7,787 bases of DNA from NCBI GenBank assembly GCA_964496705.1, contig CAZCBJ010000190.1:1-7787 (forward strand). Direction: 5' to 3'. The translations under genes were made by a program, and so were the position numbers. Source of the stretch: CAZCBJ01 sp964496705 (GTDB taxonomy: Bacteria; Chloroflexota; Anaerolineae; Anaerolineales; Anaerolineaceae). The notes beneath the pieces were generated by a model. That model saw nothing but the letters and a program-made list of their open reading frames with translations. It had not been told where the DNA came from and ran no database searches. Below, piece after piece: positions 6,563 to 7,787 of this stretch; position 1 is the first letter of the stretch; each line of letters begins with the position of its first letter.

Positions 6563-7354
6563 TCAGGCGAGCACAGCGCGGACTGCCGCGCATAACTCGC
6601 AATCTTCGCGCTGACAAAGCAGGGCGAGGGGATCCTTGGCAAACAGGTCGGCGAGCACATCCACCATCGGCTGCAGCGGCAGGGCGCGCATTTCTGCTCC
6701 GCCGACAGAGGCGCGCAGGGTGATCATCTCCAGCAGCGGCTCGGCCTGCTTGAACCCGTAGGAGCACCCGGGGAAGCCCGGGCACTCAACGACCTTGTAA
6801 GCTGAAAGCGCCCAACGGATAAATTGTTTGCGCCCAGACAGTCGTTCGACATGATGGATGCTGGTGTTGACGGTGTGATTTACCCCCGCCAGCAGCACCC
6901 AGCCGTCCCGCTCCACCAGCTCATGAATGGGCGCAAAAGGCTCGAGCAGGCTTTGCGAATCGAGCGCCTGCTCCACGCCAATCCCGCTGAAGGAAAGGAT
7001 GGGGTGCATGGAGCGCCGGGCGTCCGGGTGAGCGCGCAGCGTTTCAGCGACCACCCCAAGGGATTTGTCTGCCGGCATTTCGGGGGTGAACACTTCAGCC
7101 ATGCGATTGGCATCCTTTCCGCTGCCGTAACAGATGGCGTTGTCTGGCGGGCCAGACTCGGGGATGATCATGGTCTTAAAGGTGAATGCCGGCATCATGA
7201 CCCCGCCCGCCGTAGCCAACACAGCGCCGAGCAGCGTATCCGCTCCACCGCGGAGGTCATCAAACGCGGATAAAGCCGCGTGAAGAATCACCGGCCTGCC
7301 TTGTTGAAATCCCATCCGGGTTAATGCGCTGTGTATTTCACGGAAAGTGGTCAT
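6563..7354 (-). CDS. AAC(3)-family N-acetyltransferase
   Basis: A 263-residue member of the aminoglycoside 3-N-acetyltransferase fold family (Pfam Antibiotic_NAT), which transfers an acetyl group from acetyl-CoA to an amine. Family landmarks are in order: VILHAALSAF (22-31, the usual 'hsSLsafG' strand), GGADTLLGAVL (36-46), GVMMPAFTF (51-59), RRSMHPILSFSGIG (113-126), VLLAGV (153-158) and NTSIHHVE (163-170), where His and Glu of the family active site lie. Odd features are C191-x5-C197 and a C-terminal C247-x4-C252-x2-C255 cluster, which could bind metal. Many members of this family do not act on aminoglycosides, so a resistance role must not be assumed. The start is ATG at 7354, with AGGGGT eight bases upstream as ribosome-binding site. 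The gene lies alone between a peptidase and the kinase block, with its own promoter candidate. Confidence 0.88.
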   Translation of the reverse strand: MTTFREIHSALTRMGFQQGRPVILHAALSAFDDLRGGADTLLGAVLATAGGVMMPAFTFKTMIIPESGPPDNAICYGSGKDANRMAEVFTPEMPADKSLGVVAETLRAHPDARRSMHPILSFSGIGVEQALDSQSLLEPFAPIHELVERDGWVLLAGVNHTVNTSIHHVERLSGRKQFIRWALSAYKVVECPGFPGCSYGFKQAEPLLEMITLRASVGGAEMRALPLQPMVDVLADLFAKDPLALLCQREDCELCAAVRAVLA

Positions 7355-7395
7355 GTCTGTGTACCCCTGAACGTTAACGACGGGAGGCTGGCTAT

Positions 7396-7425
7396 ATTAT
7401 ACGTCAGAAGTCACCGGCTGCACAA
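7396..7425 (-). promoter_or_regulatory. Candidate promoter of the AAC(3)-family gene
   Basis: A perfect TATAAT on the minus strand (7401-7396) lies in the 49-bp gap between the peptidase stop and the acetyltransferase ATG. A weak -35 (TTGTGC at 7425-7420, 18-bp spacing) lies inside the last codons of the peptidase gene. The predicted leader is about 35 bases and contains the AGGGGT ribosome-binding site. It suggests independent expression of the acetyltransferase. Confidence 0.5.
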
Positions 7426-7787
7426 ACTGGCACACGGTCGGGGTTGTTCCGGGCGTTCAGCTCCAGGCCCAGGTATGCGGACGGGTCAAGCGTGTTGTGG
7501 ATTTCCAATTCATTTCTAAAGCGCCCGCTGCCGTCATCCAGCACGATGGAAAAATGCAGGTGAACGCCCACCGGATTATTGGGATCGCCGGAGAAATCAC
7601 CCTGGTAGCCAAGCAGGGTGCCGGCAGGGATGAACAGCTCGCTGGTTCCGGGTGGGAAGGCTGGGTCAATGTAAGAGTTGCCGCGCCGGTCGGCCAGGTG
7701 GGTGTAATAGGTCCAGATCTGGCGTCCGGGCTGGAGCGGGTCATCGGCGATGCGCACGATCAGGCTGGATTTCCATTCCGGCAGGCG
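7404..7787 (-). CDS. M23-family (LytM-like) peptidase domain protein, C-terminal part
   Basis: Only the last 127 codons are present; the frame is open to the right edge, so the GTG at 7757 is not a real start. The visible part has the second half of an M23 zinc-peptidase domain: TYYTHL, corresponding to the 'YxHL' strand; IPAGTLLGYQG, corresponding to the turn before the final motif; and GVHLHFSIV, the H-x-H motif carrying a zinc ligand and the catalytic His. The first zinc-binding H-x3-D motif would lie outside the window, so activity cannot be judged. M23 enzymes usually act outside the cytoplasm on peptidoglycan cross-links; some are inactive regulators. A tail of about 45 residues follows the domain and ends VCAAGDF. 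An insertion between LHFSIVLDD and the C-terminus contains NELEIHNTLDPSAYLG, the usual 'DP..yL' end of such domains. Confidence 0.85.
   Translation of the reverse strand, partial: RLPEWKSSLIVRIADDPLQPGRQIWTYYTHLADRRGNSYIDPAFPPGTSELFIPAGTLLGYQGDFSGDPNNPVGVHLHFSIVLDDGSGRFRNELEIHNTLDPSAYLGLELNARNNPDRVPVCAAGDF

Noticed and set aside
6563..7354. Calling the AAC(3)-family gene an aminoglycoside-resistance gene
   Set aside because: Family membership alone does not show drug acetylation, and there is no mobile or resistance context.
6533..7379. GTTAAC palindromes in both leftward promoter regions (6533-6538 and within CGTTAACG at 7372-7379)
   Set aside because: A shared 6-bp palindrome in two gaps is expected by chance, and positions relative to the two promoters differ. 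It is not enough to propose a shared operator.

Overview
The window carries six protein-coding genes, two of them cut by the window edges. The composition is GC-rich. The protein set consists of a large GT-C-type membrane protein with a C-terminal soluble domain, an SQNT-type endonuclease III, a class 3 asparaginase, a divergent metallo-beta-lactamase-fold protein and a soluble GAF-PAS histidine kinase. Together with the sequence flavour, this suggests a Chloroflexota (Anaerolineae-like) chromosome. That assignment is inferred from protein style and is not proven. I see no rRNA, tRNA, CRISPR array, transposase, integrase or phage gene.

Layout. The left third (1-2290, + strand) is one multi-pass membrane protein, probably a GT39/ArnT-like glycosyltransferase, whose reading frame is still open at the left edge. 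It converges, with only 8 bp between stop codons, on a leftward block. Read in its own direction, that block is histidine kinase (6463-4898), MBL-fold protein (4876-4013), L-asparaginase II family (4007-2952) and endonuclease III (2988-2299). Gaps in the block are 21 bp, about 5 bp and a 37-bp overlap, so it looks like a single transcript. A candidate sigma-70-type promoter (TTGGCT, 16 bp, TATACT) lies directly in front of the kinase, so close to the ATG that the message would be nearly leaderless.

Upstream, also leftward, is an AAC(3)-family N-acetyltransferase (7354-6563). It has its own candidate promoter with a perfect TATAAT, placed in the 49-bp gap behind the 3' end of an M23-type peptidase gene that runs off the right edge.

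The clearest oddity is the MBL-fold protein. It keeps the fold landmarks but has lost nearly all the metal-binding histidines (D-x-H-x-D-R instead of H-x-H-x-D-H, P instead of H in the second metal motif, R instead of H in the last), and it sits directly behind an orphan cytoplasmic sensor kinase. The asparaginase is of the Rhizobium etli ReAV type with a complete active site. The remaining genes look like ordinary housekeeping or accessory genes. I do not see strong evidence for a wholly new multi-gene system; the kinase plus degenerate MBL pair is the best lead.
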